A DNA stretch of 64,000 nt, from the NCBI RefSeq assembly GCF_014490785.1, contig NZ_CP051488.1, positions 682,001 through 746,000 of the forward strand. The letters are read 5' to 3'. Each line of letters begins with the position of its first letter. Position 1 is the first letter of the stretch. Positions 7,392-17,017 of the stretch are shown here, piece after piece. Origin of the DNA: Kosakonia sp. SMBL-WEM22 (lineage in GTDB: Bacteria > Pseudomonadota > Gammaproteobacteria > Enterobacterales > Enterobacteriaceae). The notes below the pieces were generated by a model, which did no database searches, had not been told where the DNA came from, and saw only the letters and a program-made list of their open reading frames with translations. Position numbers and translations under genes: made by a program.

Positions 7392-10300
7392 CTAGCCTTC
7401 AAGATATTTATCCACCAGATTCGCGGTATAGGTGCTGAGCATGAGAATATCCCAGCACCGCATGGCAAAGGTTTCATCATCAGAAATAGTTTCGCTGACA
7501 AGGTCATTGAGTTCATTCTCTGTCACGCTTAGCCCGGTTTTGTACTCAGGGTAATCTTTGAGGAACTGCCCAACCGTTGTGTCGCCGTTCGCCAGTTTTG
7601 CAACATCCTCAAGCGTATTGTCAAAAAGATCGGCGCTACGACGCACTCTTTGGGCTTTTATTTGTTGTCGTAGCCGCAGGAGTTTTGTCCAAAAATTATG
7701 ATTACGGCTCTGTTGTTTGATTAATTTCTCGACTTCGAATGTCGGTAAATCAGCCGGAACATACGTTCTGGCTCGATTGAGTCTATTTCTTGTGTCGCGC
7801 ATCCTCTCACTGAAATAGGACGGGTAAGCCGTTACTTTTTTATTTAAGATATGTGCAAGGACTTTTCCTGTCGGTAATCTTCCAAAAGCGCTAAAACAAG
7901 ACTTGAGTTCGATGTGCTTTATTTTTGACCAGTCCACATTCGATATTTTACGTAGTCCCAGCCCACGAATAACCTCAGCGAGTTCATAGGCATCCATGTA
8001 ATTAACATTGGATGGAATACCATGGGCATTAATAATTAATTTATTGCCGCTAACGCTGAAACTAGCATCCTGTCCAAGGAGTGATTTTACACGAATATTT
8101 GTGAGTGAAATCTTACCGGCATAGACTTTGCGATTTTTAAATATCTCATCGGAGAACTGCTCTGCTTTAACGATAGCCTTATCTGCTGGTAGGCTGGCAT
8201 CTAAATGCTTTGGATTGACCATAAAATATTCACCATCCCCCAGGCTGTACATTATGTGTCTCGTCGAAGAGGCATCGGATGATTTATCAAAAATGACTAA
8301 CTCTCCCTTCGGTAATGTCATCAGTTTTTGTTTATTAATGGCGGTAGCGCTCGTTAACAAACTGGTAATGGGTTGGTGCGCAACGCCAGTACCCGTAGTT
8401 GACAATAACGGAGCTAACGCGAGATTTAATGCGTTAGCCTGCTCATTTGCTAATTCCCCCGACATACTGAGTAATCGTGTGGTTGTGGCTGAGATATCCG
8501 TTTTATCTGAGGCCGAAAAAGAGGCACTTTCAGCTAACGATTTGAGCGAAGGGTGCTCAAGCTGCAGGCCTTTCGGCCTGCCCGCGATAACCTGCAATTC
8601 CGGCAGCTGCTCACTCCCCCTGCGTTTGAATGTACCGTTCTGAAACTCGCCCAGTTGCTCAGCGGTTAATATTTGTTTGCCATCACCGAGGCTGCTGTTA
8701 AGCACGCTATTTTTCACGCCGGCGAAGCGGCCATTACCCAGGCTTACCATGACATGGATCGGGCGCGGTCCTTTGGCCGGTAAATTAGGATCAACTTCCA
8801 TAAACATCAATATTTCCCCCTGCTTTACACTAAGCAGATTCTCATGGCTGTTGATTATGGTACTACTTGCAAAGAGATCATTAACGTTGCCTGGGGTGGA
8901 GGCGCTGGCTCGCTGGTATTTTGTTGCCTGACGTATGCCTGTACGTAGCGTTATGGCCGGGCCTTTACTTATTAGCTCGGCATTCTCGAGGAGGTTGACC
9001 GCATACTCCCAACTGACGTCGGACGTTTGCCCTGTTAACCTGCTACGTCTTGCCGCCTCGCGTACTGGGTTGGCCTGCTCAATGGTGTCGAAAGCCATTT
9101 TTTTGTTGGCAGCGGCGGGAAGATCCTCGACTATTTTTTTAGGAAAATACCAGTTGGGGCGCTTGAGGACGAATGCATTGGGCAACTGGCTATTGGGTCC
9201 CCGCACGAGATAGGGACTAAACGATCCGTAATCTATTTTTACCTTGCGCAATTGCGTCAGTGGATAGTCAGCGTATTTTATTAGCTTTCTTTCGGAAGTA
9301 ATGTTGGCATATTTTTGCGCCCATTTCTCCTCAGGCATGATAATCGGACCACTTAACTCTTCATATTGTCCATGAAACTGCCCGGCAGTAATGTCAAAAG
9401 CGTAATCTGTACCATTCTTGGTGCCGATAACAAGATAATGGTTCATAGCTCCCGTATCCATGCCGTTAACAAAAAAGGCCATACCCCGAAATCGAATGTT
9501 CTCAAAGCCCTTTCTTTTCAGGAAATTAGCCATGGCCGGAAGGACAAGTTCACATTTTTCAGATGGGGATAATATTGCGCCACTTAATCCGCCGGTTTTC
9601 TTTATTTCCTCAAGGTAGGCCACTGCATCAACATCTGGAGTGCTGATAAGATTTTCAGTTACCTTTCCCTCTTTTAATCCTTCCCTCATCGGTTGCTCAC
9701 CCATGGTAACTTCGGGATATTTTATTGCTCCGCCATGTAACCCGCCATAGTTTCTATTTATTACCCAATTGCCATCTTCAAAGATAACCGGTTCACCATA
9801 GCTAAAACGCCCTGGGTTTTTGGGGTCAACAGTACGCCATGTATGCGCATAATCATCCCAGCGTATTTGATAGAGGTTGTCTTGAGATTTTATAAAATAC
9901 TTCTTGTCCATATTACTATCAGCGGTTGATGTATAAACATCAACACCACGTACATTCGTCTTTGATAAATCATCAAGTGAAACATTGGTGGTGATATATT
10001 TATCTGGAATGCTCCTGCTCTTCAATGCTACTGGTAAATCATTGTTAATTATACTGCTAAAGGCTGCGGTGAATTTACTCCCTGGAAAAGAGATTTTCGC
10101 TAAGTCCTGTAAATTAACAGGGGAAACAAGATCTATCAGAGCGTTGGCGCTTATTTTTGCGAGTCCCGATGCATTGATGAGCCCTTGTTTGCCCATTTGT
10201 CTAATTATATACTTTTGTAGCCCTTTTCCGACTAAACCAATTTTCCTTCCTTCACCAATGATCTTACCAATCCCTTTTGCATTTTTAAGTAGTGCCGCAG

Positions 10301-13300
10301 TTTTAGTGCCAGCCTGAGATGCAACAAAGCATACGCCCACAACATCGAGCATAATTGATGTGGCATCGACTTTGTGCTCGGGGTCGTTTATTACGCCACG
10401 TATTTCTGCATAAAAGGGAATAACTATATCAGCTATTTTCTGGAATAATGTAGATTTGTACAACGCTGTCTTGCGATTGGTCGCGGAGCGTTTCAAAATA
10501 TCATGGAAAGCTTTATGTAGGGTTTCTAATAGCGTTTCTTGCGGTTGCGCATTGTTAACTGAAAAATCATAGGTTAACCCATAATATGCACTACTTTCAA
10601 AAGGAAGGTCATAAGTAATGTCATCGCTACCTTTGTATAAGGTGTTTTTAATTAAATCTTCAAACTCTTTTTTCTTTCTGGCTTCAATATTGCTATATCT
10701 GCTAGTTTTTTTGTTTTTATTGTTAGGGTCAAGGTTTTCAAGAAAAAAAGATTCGAGGAAGACTGACTCAATGCCATGATAGTGCATTTTTTCCGGATTA
10801 AGGGTGGCGATTGCTTTTAACCAGATATTTGCCATCATTTCTTCATGCGAAAATATCCGGCTAAAAAGAGAGCCAGGGAAAAGAGAGAAGAAAACCCAGC
10901 GACCATCTTCCAGTTCAATGAATAACATTCCTCCGTCGTGTTTATCATAAACATCAGTTGATTGAAGTACGTTAAAGTAGAAACGTCTTTTGACGTTAGA
11001 GGTGATTTCATCCAGAGAGAGATCGGATGACAGGAGGAGGTTTTTGGTATTTTCACTAGCCTCATAATCACTGTATTTTTCTTTGTAGGTAACGAATTGC
11101 TGATAATACTCGCTGTCAGAATTAAAGTATTCGCTACCTAACATGTGTGCCAATGGTGTATACCCTTCTGGCATATTCTTGTTTTTCTTAAGAGGATTCA
11201 ATGAATAGGCGTCGGAATAATAGATGTTAATGACTTCATCTATATCCGTTGACTTTAGCGCTTGATAGTTACCATTGTTTTTTAATAGCCAGTAGAGTAA
11301 TGGGGGCAGTAGCTGATTCGATTCCGAGTTCTCATCGTCTGGAGAGCTTTCTTGATAAATTCTCTCTGCCTCTTTATTGCTCCATTCAATATCCTGATAA
11401 TTATTTTTCAATGACGGAAAGCGAATTGATGACTGCTCTATTTGGTCTATTAATTCCTGGCTCAAAGTATGGCGTTCAATAAGTTGCGCTATCATGGTTT
11501 GAGAAATACTCAATGTTTTTAATTTATCGAGCTCAAGTTGCGTATAGGCTTCTGTGGCGGAATTTCGTATGGCAATTTTCTGTAAAGTTAAATCAATCAA
11601 TAACTCTTCGGCTATGCTTGCATTATCATCAACTCCCGCGGTTTTTTTCTTAGTGGCCAGGTTTTTTTTCACGTAGTCGATACTGAAGTTTATCAGACGA
11701 TAATTTTTATTATATTCGTCTATGACTTTCTGGTATTCGGCTTTACGGTCGAGGATTTGTTTCCTTAACACATTGAGTTGTTTGATTTTGGTTTGATGCG
11801 TATTTATTGTTAACTTAAGGGAGTCGATATTTTCCTGGGCTATTGGTTTATCAATTGACAGCGGCCTCTCTAAAAGGAAATCAAGCCAGTAAGATATATC
11901 CTTCATGCGGGCAGAGATAGCGTTGTATTGTTCATCGATCTGCCGATCAATGGCCGCGGTGCTGAGTTGAGCAATCTTTTTACTGGCTTCATCTGCCGCA
12001 ATTTTAGCTTGTCGCGCGGTATATAAATAAGAACTCTCTTCGGACTCGTTGGAAAACTCTTCACGATATAAATCGAGAAGGCTTTGATTCCAATTTCGAT
12101 CTTCTTTTTCAATATCCTTATCTGGATTATAATAAGCAATAGATTTTTGCAGTTCTGATACTTTATTACTTAATGAAATTATATTAATGAGAGCCTCGCT
12201 GGTTGGTGTTTCATACAGTCTATAAAACCCCTGCTCAAATATTTTCTGTAAGTCTTTTAGTAAATTATCCAGCGAAGTGAAGTGACCCCTCCACAATATT
12301 GACTCTACTTCCGCTTGCGTTTCATTATCAAGCGTAGCATCCTGAATGTTTTTTAGAAGACCATCAATATCGAATGAATCTGATATTAATTCTTCATCAA
12401 AATACTGCCATTGATTGTTCTCCCTAAGCAGAATAAAAAATTTACGAACGCCATTGACGGTGATCGTTACCCCACCTACATTTGGTTTTATCCAGCTGAA
12501 GTGCCAGTAACGATTTTGCAGATAGATATAATGTTGGCCTGTTCTATCTTGATAGACTACCCCCTCTAAGCCTGGTCCTGAACCAAAAGGGCGCACAGAT
12601 GAATCAAGATCCCATTTTTTCATTTCGCCAATTAAATCTGCCGATAAGGTATTAGACGTTATATTGTTTTCTTTATCATACTCATCATCCTTTGTTTGCA
12701 AGGGAACCCATGTGCCAAGAGCGGCACTATAATTTATGTTTAGGTATTCACGCGTTCCCCCTTCGTGTATTTTCCACGTTTCCAGATTTTCAGCTCCACG
12801 AAGAAGAATAGGTGTGATATGCCAATAATAACCGTTTATTTGTATATAATGTTGTCCGGTGAAGTTATCAAAAAATAACCCATTGTCTAATTTTTGTAAT
12901 TGCTCAGATGTGATTGTTGCTGCGTTTTTAGTACTAAAAAAAGCGCTGATATACTCTTCAATGCTAAAATTACCTACATTTTTTAGCGGCATTGGGCTTG
13001 TGTTGAATGTCGGAACTGGCCGCCATTGTTGGTTGGTTTTTTTAATGTTGATTATTTTTTGCTGCTGCGGGTCATTATTATTTATCACGATAGCTGCTGT
13101 TGAATTTCCAGTTATAACTATTGGCCAGTAAAACCCATTAAGATAAATATAGGTTTCATGACTTTCGCTATGCGTATAAATTTGCGCCTCTTTACCAGCG
13201 GCCATATTATCATAATAAAAGGCACCGTCGGCTGACCAGCTTTTTACTTGATCATAAAGTTCAGGTGAGGCTGTGCTGCCAGATGATTCTACTGATGAGA

Positions 13301-16300
13301 CGCCCCTTTGACCGGCATCTTTGTTTGAATCTATAGTGGCTTCGCCTCCTTCAGTTACCAATTTTTCTGGCTTAATGGGAAGAGCGGGGTAAACTTTTTC
13401 ATTTTCGCTTTCCGTTGCTGCCCAAATATTGTTGTTAAGATTAACTTCGATTTTTATTTCACTATCTTTGGCGTAAGGATTTATAGTAATGACAGCTTTT
13501 TGGTTTTTCTTAAAATGAATTGGCCAGTATTTCTTATTTATATAAATATAAAAGTTACCGCCCGAACTATAAACTTCCCCTTCTTGCCCATTTTTGAAAG
13601 TGGAAGTTAAGAATCCTCCTCCGCTTGCGAGTTTCTTAACAAGATCTTTTAAATTGCCGGAGATCTGAGAAGAGAGGATTTTATTATCAGCCTCATCAGG
13701 TATGGAATTCAGCGCTATGCCTGTTCGGGAGGCGTCGCTGAGCGGTGAAAATCTTTTTACCCGGTTGCTGTGGGATAATAGCGGCACTTTTTTCCTATTT
13801 TTTGTGATCTGATTGGCGGTGGCAGTCGCAGTCGTTTCTCCTTCTGCGGCGGTTGTTTCTATCGCCTTCTCATCACTGGCATCTGTATCTTCGGTGACGG
13901 CCTCGTCAACTGTTTCGGCACCTAATTCAGTTTCAGTGTCATCTGCTAATTCATCAGACTCTGAAACATCCCCTTCTTCCTGTAGATCCATCAGGCTGAG
14001 CTGCTGCATCAGGCGGTGAATTGTCTCGCGTCGCGCATGAGCTGCCTGCTCCAGGGCTTTTTGCATCGCGCGTTCCGCGCTGGCACGCACCACGGCGTTA
14101 ACCCCGGCGTAACCGCCATACGCGAGCCCGTACCACAGTGCTTCCTGCGGCAGGTCGACAACCACTTTTTTAGCCAGCGCTTTGGCGTAGGTTTTTTGGC
14201 CTTTAATCATCTGGCTACCGACAAGGGTGGCAGCCACGCCATAGCCCCCGGCCGGGGATAATGAGAGCGTCAGCCGGAAGGCCAGCTTCGACATCTCCTG
14301 ATGAAACAGCCGGTTTCTGGCCCGCTCATTCGGCGGCCCTTCACCGAGCCGCACCCGGTTCATCGCCCGGAAATTTCTGTTCAGCGTCCAGCCGGTTTTC
14401 GCGCCGCGCAGGGCGATGCGCACGGGAAGGGAAACCGGCCCGGTCAGCAGTTTAAAGCCGCCTGACATTGCCGCTGACAGCGCACCGGTGAGGATTTTTT
14501 TCTCCGCCCAGTGCTGTACATCTGCGGAAACAGTGCGTGTTCCCGCCAGGATTTCCTCTGCCGTCGGCGGGTAGACTGTCGTTCCTTCAGCGGCATGTTT
14601 TAACGCCATCAAAATTTGTTTGAGCAGGCTTTCTGCCTGCGGATCGCTGCGGTCTGCAAAGTGGTGGCGGTGCCTGCTGAGCAGCTCAATGAGCAGTTCA
14701 TCAAAGCGCGCCTCCGCCCCGGCGCGCTCAGGAGCGGGTAGATCGGTCACGTACTCCTCTTTCAGCTTTTGTGCCCACTCCGCAATACCGCGGGCCAGCA
14801 TGCCGCTGCGGGAGAAGTTATCCGGCGCCTGGCCGGTGAGGTGCATGGCCCGGGTTTTGACCTGCGTCTTGAGTGTTTTCAGCGTCATCAGCCATGCGCC
14901 GATCTTCTCCTGTAGCGCTTCCCCGCCTGCATGCCCGTGACCGCTCAGCCGCACGGCGGAAGCGTTAAGCTGACGAGCGATATCAGCCAGCTGTTCTGTG
15001 ACTGTTATTACCGTTTCATCCATGCCGGCAATCGCCTCTGCGCTGCCCGGCTGCGGATGAGCCCGCAGCGTGTCACTCAGCAAAAAATAGAATTCGTTAA
15101 ACCGGGCCGGCTCCGCGAGCCGGGTAAGGGGGGAGAGCAGGGCCTCTATCTGACCGGCGGTGTGGTTCGCAGCCTGTTTCCAGCGCGCGTTTTCCTCATC
15201 CAGCCGCTGCGAGACCAGTTCATCCAGTAAAGGTGATTCATGGGGATCGGGGATTTCCCGACTGAGATGTTGCTGCTGCTGTACCGCTTCCTGACGCACC
15301 CAGGCATACCCGGGCAGGAGTTTGAGCCGCCGCTCTGCCTGCTGAATCTCGTCAAGCAGCAGCAGGGCGGTGTTGTGGATGGCCTGGCGGGTTCCCTCGC
15401 TGACGGACGGCGTCCGCTGCAGGCTGTGCTTTGCCCTGGAGGCTGCGCGGCTGACCTGGCCGGCGGAGGATTTCGCCAGCCAGGCGGAGGCTGCCCCGAC
15501 AGCCCGCCCCTTTTTACGCCCCTTGTCCCAGACAACCTTTTTTATCCTGCCCGTTAAGCCGGAGTCATCTTTCTGCTCAGGCTGGGGGTCAGCAGGCGCC
15601 GGTTCCGTCCGCTGTTTCTCCTGTAAAAGGCGCCCGGCAACCGCACCCAGTGCATCAGCCAGCGGCACCATGCTGCCGGCGAGCCTGGCGCGCGCCGAAC
15701 TGCCCCGGCGGGCAGTTGCATGCACGGCGGCAATCAGCGGATTCCCGGCAATGGCGCTCCCGGTGGGAGCATCATCAACAGCCTTCAGATAGCGGGCATA
15801 GCGCTGATAGCCCTGGCTCCAGTGCATAAGCTGCTCCGGATGTATCTGCCCGGTGCCGGACTCAGCAAGCAGCATATCCAGTGCGGCGGTTCGTGCTTCC
15901 CGGGCGCCTTCAAGCAGCGTCTGCGCCCGGGCCAGCAGATGACCTGCTAACCGCTGGCGGGTAATACGGCTTTCGGCGGCCAGCGAGGCTTTTAACAGGC
16001 TGAATTTTTTAAACTCCGCGTTAAGCGCGTTGCTCTGCGCGAAGAGTAAACTGTCGAGTTTCTGCCGGTTGCGCCCTGCGCCCGGTTTCTCCTGCGGGAA
16101 AAGCCGCTCAGCCGCCCGGTTAACCAGCTGCTCACGCTGTTCGCGCGCCGTCTGCTCAATCTCCTCTTCCCAGTTCAGCGTGCTCACTTTGCGGATGGCG
16201 CTGATATCGTCCAGCGCGGCGCTCAGGTGGCGAATAACGGCATTGACCACGGGCAGTGTCTGAAGCAGATCCGGGGGGAGCGCGGCCTCAGATCGGATGG

Positions 16301-16730
16301 TGGAATCAAGGGTATCGATAAAACGCCGCGCGGGTTTTAGCAGCGCTTCGGGAATATTTTGTGACTCTTTTTGCAGAGTCTCCTCGATTTTATGCAGCGC
16401 GTTTTTATCCGGCGTGACAGCGTTATACCCCTTCTTATGATATTCGATGAGTTCGGCCATTCTTTTATCCAGTGCGGCCTGAATAAAACCCCGCAGGTCT
16501 TCTTTATTTTTATGCGGCTGCTTGCCATCTTTATTTAAGCGAGCTATCTGAGGCTTACTATTTTCAGGCAGGGCATCAATAAATATTTCATAAATATCAT
16601 TAGCCGTTTCAACATAACTATTATCTGGTGATGCAGCAGCATAGCCCTCCGGCAGTTCCATACTGAGCTCGTCAGCCAGTTCACTTGTTGTGTCGGGCAG
16701 GCTTTTAGGAAGAATATCGTAGTCGGACAT
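7392..16730 (-). CDS. Giant multidomain toxin-like protein, copy 1 (3,112 residues)
   Basis: This single intact frame encodes about 345 kDa. In order: a polar helical N-terminal half-domain (1-700); hydrophobic stretches near 750, 830 and 875 that could insert in membrane; an acidic Asp/Glu/Thr-rich linker (about 910-985) ending in RVKRF near 990; four degenerate modules with an aromatic Tyr-Trp core near 1068, 1197, 1297 and 1401; a probable coiled-coil region (about 1540-1680); a second hydrophobic block near 2135-2180; a papain-like Cys-His-Asp set near Cys2393, His2431 and Asp2446 (SEKCE, NHYLVIG, FDITAGQF); two SLGnG repeats; a His-Gly...Ser-Cys pair near 2904 and 2946 resembling C80 peptidases; RVRRS near 3028; and a short tail. 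No signal peptide and no RTX repeats are seen. It resembles large PMT/dermonecrotic/Mcf-type toxins in design, but I do not recognise the exact family. Secretion route and target are unknown. Confidence 0.8.
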   Translation of the reverse strand: MSDYDILPKSLPDTTSELADELSMELPEGYAAASPDNSYVETANDIYEIFIDALPENSKPQIARLNKDGKQPHKNKEDLRGFIQAALDKRMAELIEYHKKGYNAVTPDKNALHKIEETLQKESQNIPEALLKPARRFIDTLDSTIRSEAALPPDLLQTLPVVNAVIRHLSAALDDISAIRKVSTLNWEEEIEQTAREQREQLVNRAAERLFPQEKPGAGRNRQKLDSLLFAQSNALNAEFKKFSLLKASLAAESRITRQRLAGHLLARAQTLLEGAREARTAALDMLLAESGTGQIHPEQLMHWSQGYQRYARYLKAVDDAPTGSAIAGNPLIAAVHATARRGSSARARLAGSMVPLADALGAVAGRLLQEKQRTEPAPADPQPEQKDDSGLTGRIKKVVWDKGRKKGRAVGAASAWLAKSSAGQVSRAASRAKHSLQRTPSVSEGTRQAIHNTALLLLDEIQQAERRLKLLPGYAWVRQEAVQQQQHLSREIPDPHESPLLDELVSQRLDEENARWKQAANHTAGQIEALLSPLTRLAEPARFNEFYFLLSDTLRAHPQPGSAEAIAGMDETVITVTEQLADIARQLNASAVRLSGHGHAGGEALQEKIGAWLMTLKTLKTQVKTRAMHLTGQAPDNFSRSGMLARGIAEWAQKLKEEYVTDLPAPERAGAEARFDELLIELLSRHRHHFADRSDPQAESLLKQILMALKHAAEGTTVYPPTAEEILAGTRTVSADVQHWAEKKILTGALSAAMSGGFKLLTGPVSLPVRIALRGAKTGWTLNRNFRAMNRVRLGEGPPNERARNRLFHQEMSKLAFRLTLSLSPAGGYGVAATLVGSQMIKGQKTYAKALAKKVVVDLPQEALWYGLAYGGYAGVNAVVRASAERAMQKALEQAAHARRETIHRLMQQLSLMDLQEEGDVSESDELADDTETELGAETVDEAVTEDTDASDEKAIETTAAEGETTATATANQITKNRKKVPLLSHSNRVKRFSPLSDASRTGIALNSIPDEADNKILSSQISGNLKDLVKKLASGGGFLTSTFKNGQEGEVYSSGGNFYIYINKKYWPIHFKKNQKAVITINPYAKDSEIKIEVNLNNNIWAATESENEKVYPALPIKPEKLVTEGGEATIDSNKDAGQRGVSSVESSGSTASPELYDQVKSWSADGAFYYDNMAAGKEAQIYTHSESHETYIYLNGFYWPIVITGNSTAAIVINNNDPQQQKIINIKKTNQQWRPVPTFNTSPMPLKNVGNFSIEEYISAFFSTKNAATITSEQLQKLDNGLFFDNFTGQHYIQINGYYWHITPILLRGAENLETWKIHEGGTREYLNINYSAALGTWVPLQTKDDEYDKENNITSNTLSADLIGEMKKWDLDSSVRPFGSGPGLEGVVYQDRTGQHYIYLQNRYWHFSWIKPNVGGVTITVNGVRKFFILLRENNQWQYFDEELISDSFDIDGLLKNIQDATLDNETQAEVESILWRGHFTSLDNLLKDLQKIFEQGFYRLYETPTSEALINIISLSNKVSELQKSIAYYNPDKDIEKEDRNWNQSLLDLYREEFSNESEESSYLYTARQAKIAADEASKKIAQLSTAAIDRQIDEQYNAISARMKDISYWLDFLLERPLSIDKPIAQENIDSLKLTINTHQTKIKQLNVLRKQILDRKAEYQKVIDEYNKNYRLINFSIDYVKKNLATKKKTAGVDDNASIAEELLIDLTLQKIAIRNSATEAYTQLELDKLKTLSISQTMIAQLIERHTLSQELIDQIEQSSIRFPSLKNNYQDIEWSNKEAERIYQESSPDDENSESNQLLPPLLYWLLKNNGNYQALKSTDIDEVINIYYSDAYSLNPLKKNKNMPEGYTPLAHMLGSEYFNSDSEYYQQFVTYKEKYSDYEASENTKNLLLSSDLSLDEITSNVKRRFYFNVLQSTDVYDKHDGGMLFIELEDGRWVFFSLFPGSLFSRIFSHEEMMANIWLKAIATLNPEKMHYHGIESVFLESFFLENLDPNNKNKKTSRYSNIEARKKKEFEDLIKNTLYKGSDDITYDLPFESSAYYGLTYDFSVNNAQPQETLLETLHKAFHDILKRSATNRKTALYKSTLFQKIADIVIPFYAEIRGVINDPEHKVDATSIMLDVVGVCFVASQAGTKTAALLKNAKGIGKIIGEGRKIGLVGKGLQKYIIRQMGKQGLINASGLAKISANALIDLVSPVNLQDLAKISFPGSKFTAAFSSIINNDLPVALKSRSIPDKYITTNVSLDDLSKTNVRGVDVYTSTADSNMDKKYFIKSQDNLYQIRWDDYAHTWRTVDPKNPGRFSYGEPVIFEDGNWVINRNYGGLHGGAIKYPEVTMGEQPMREGLKEGKVTENLISTPDVDAVAYLEEIKKTGGLSGAILSPSEKCELVLPAMANFLKRKGFENIRFRGMAFFVNGMDTGAMNHYLVIGTKNGTDYAFDITAGQFHGQYEELSGPIIMPEEKWAQKYANITSERKLIKYADYPLTQLRKVKIDYGSFSPYLVRGPNSQLPNAFVLKRPNWYFPKKIVEDLPAAANKKMAFDTIEQANPVREAARRSRLTGQTSDVSWEYAVNLLENAELISKGPAITLRTGIRQATKYQRASASTPGNVNDLFASSTIINSHENLLSVKQGEILMFMEVDPNLPAKGPRPIHVMVSLGNGRFAGVKNSVLNSSLGDGKQILTAEQLGEFQNGTFKRRGSEQLPELQVIAGRPKGLQLEHPSLKSLAESASFSASDKTDISATTTRLLSMSGELANEQANALNLALAPLLSTTGTGVAHQPITSLLTSATAINKQKLMTLPKGELVIFDKSSDASSTRHIMYSLGDGEYFMVNPKHLDASLPADKAIVKAEQFSDEIFKNRKVYAGKISLTNIRVKSLLGQDASFSVSGNKLIINAHGIPSNVNYMDAYELAEVIRGLGLRKISNVDWSKIKHIELKSCFSAFGRLPTGKVLAHILNKKVTAYPSYFSERMRDTRNRLNRARTYVPADLPTFEVEKLIKQQSRNHNFWTKLLRLRQQIKAQRVRRSADLFDNTLEDVAKLANGDTTVGQFLKDYPEYKTGLSVTENELNDLVSETISDDETFAMRCWDILMLSTYTANLVDKYLEG

Positions 16731-16823
16731 AATATACCCTTGATAATCAACTATCTAAGCGGAAGGCCGAAAGTAATGACGACAATGAGACCATGCTGTA
16801 ACAGGGATTAACTGCGGGGGCAG

Positions 16824-16888
16824 TTTTTAATAAGTAGCAAAGGGAAGGGGGCCAACAAGGTAAATAGCCGCTTTTCAGATGTTTCATG
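16824..16888 (-). promoter_or_regulatory. Conserved upstream element of giant toxin copy 1
   Basis: About 65 bases upstream of copy 1 are clearly related to bases 26459-26523 upstream of copy 2, although the sequence between each element and its gene has diverged. On the minus strand both contain TGAAACATC, TTTACCTTG and TTTGCTA. TTTACC could act as a -35 box, but no convincing -10 box stands out. Conservation in this position suggests the promoter or regulator site. The rest of 16731-17017 shows no gene. Confidence 0.4.
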
Positions 16889-17017
16889 CTACTAATACCG
16901 CCCCGGTCATACCGGGTTGATTACGCCAGAGTCGCTGGAAATATAACTGCGTCCCCGCACGTAATAAGAGGCGCCATAAGTGCTGATGACTTGAGCAGGG
17001 GGTAAATTGGTAACGAG

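Noticed and set aside
8128..8643. Open frames opposite the giant toxin genes, here 171 codons, and others at 14,931-15,792 and 24,566-25,427
   Set aside because: They are low-complexity or Arg/Pro/Ala-rich shadows of the long minus-strand genes, without ribosome sites.
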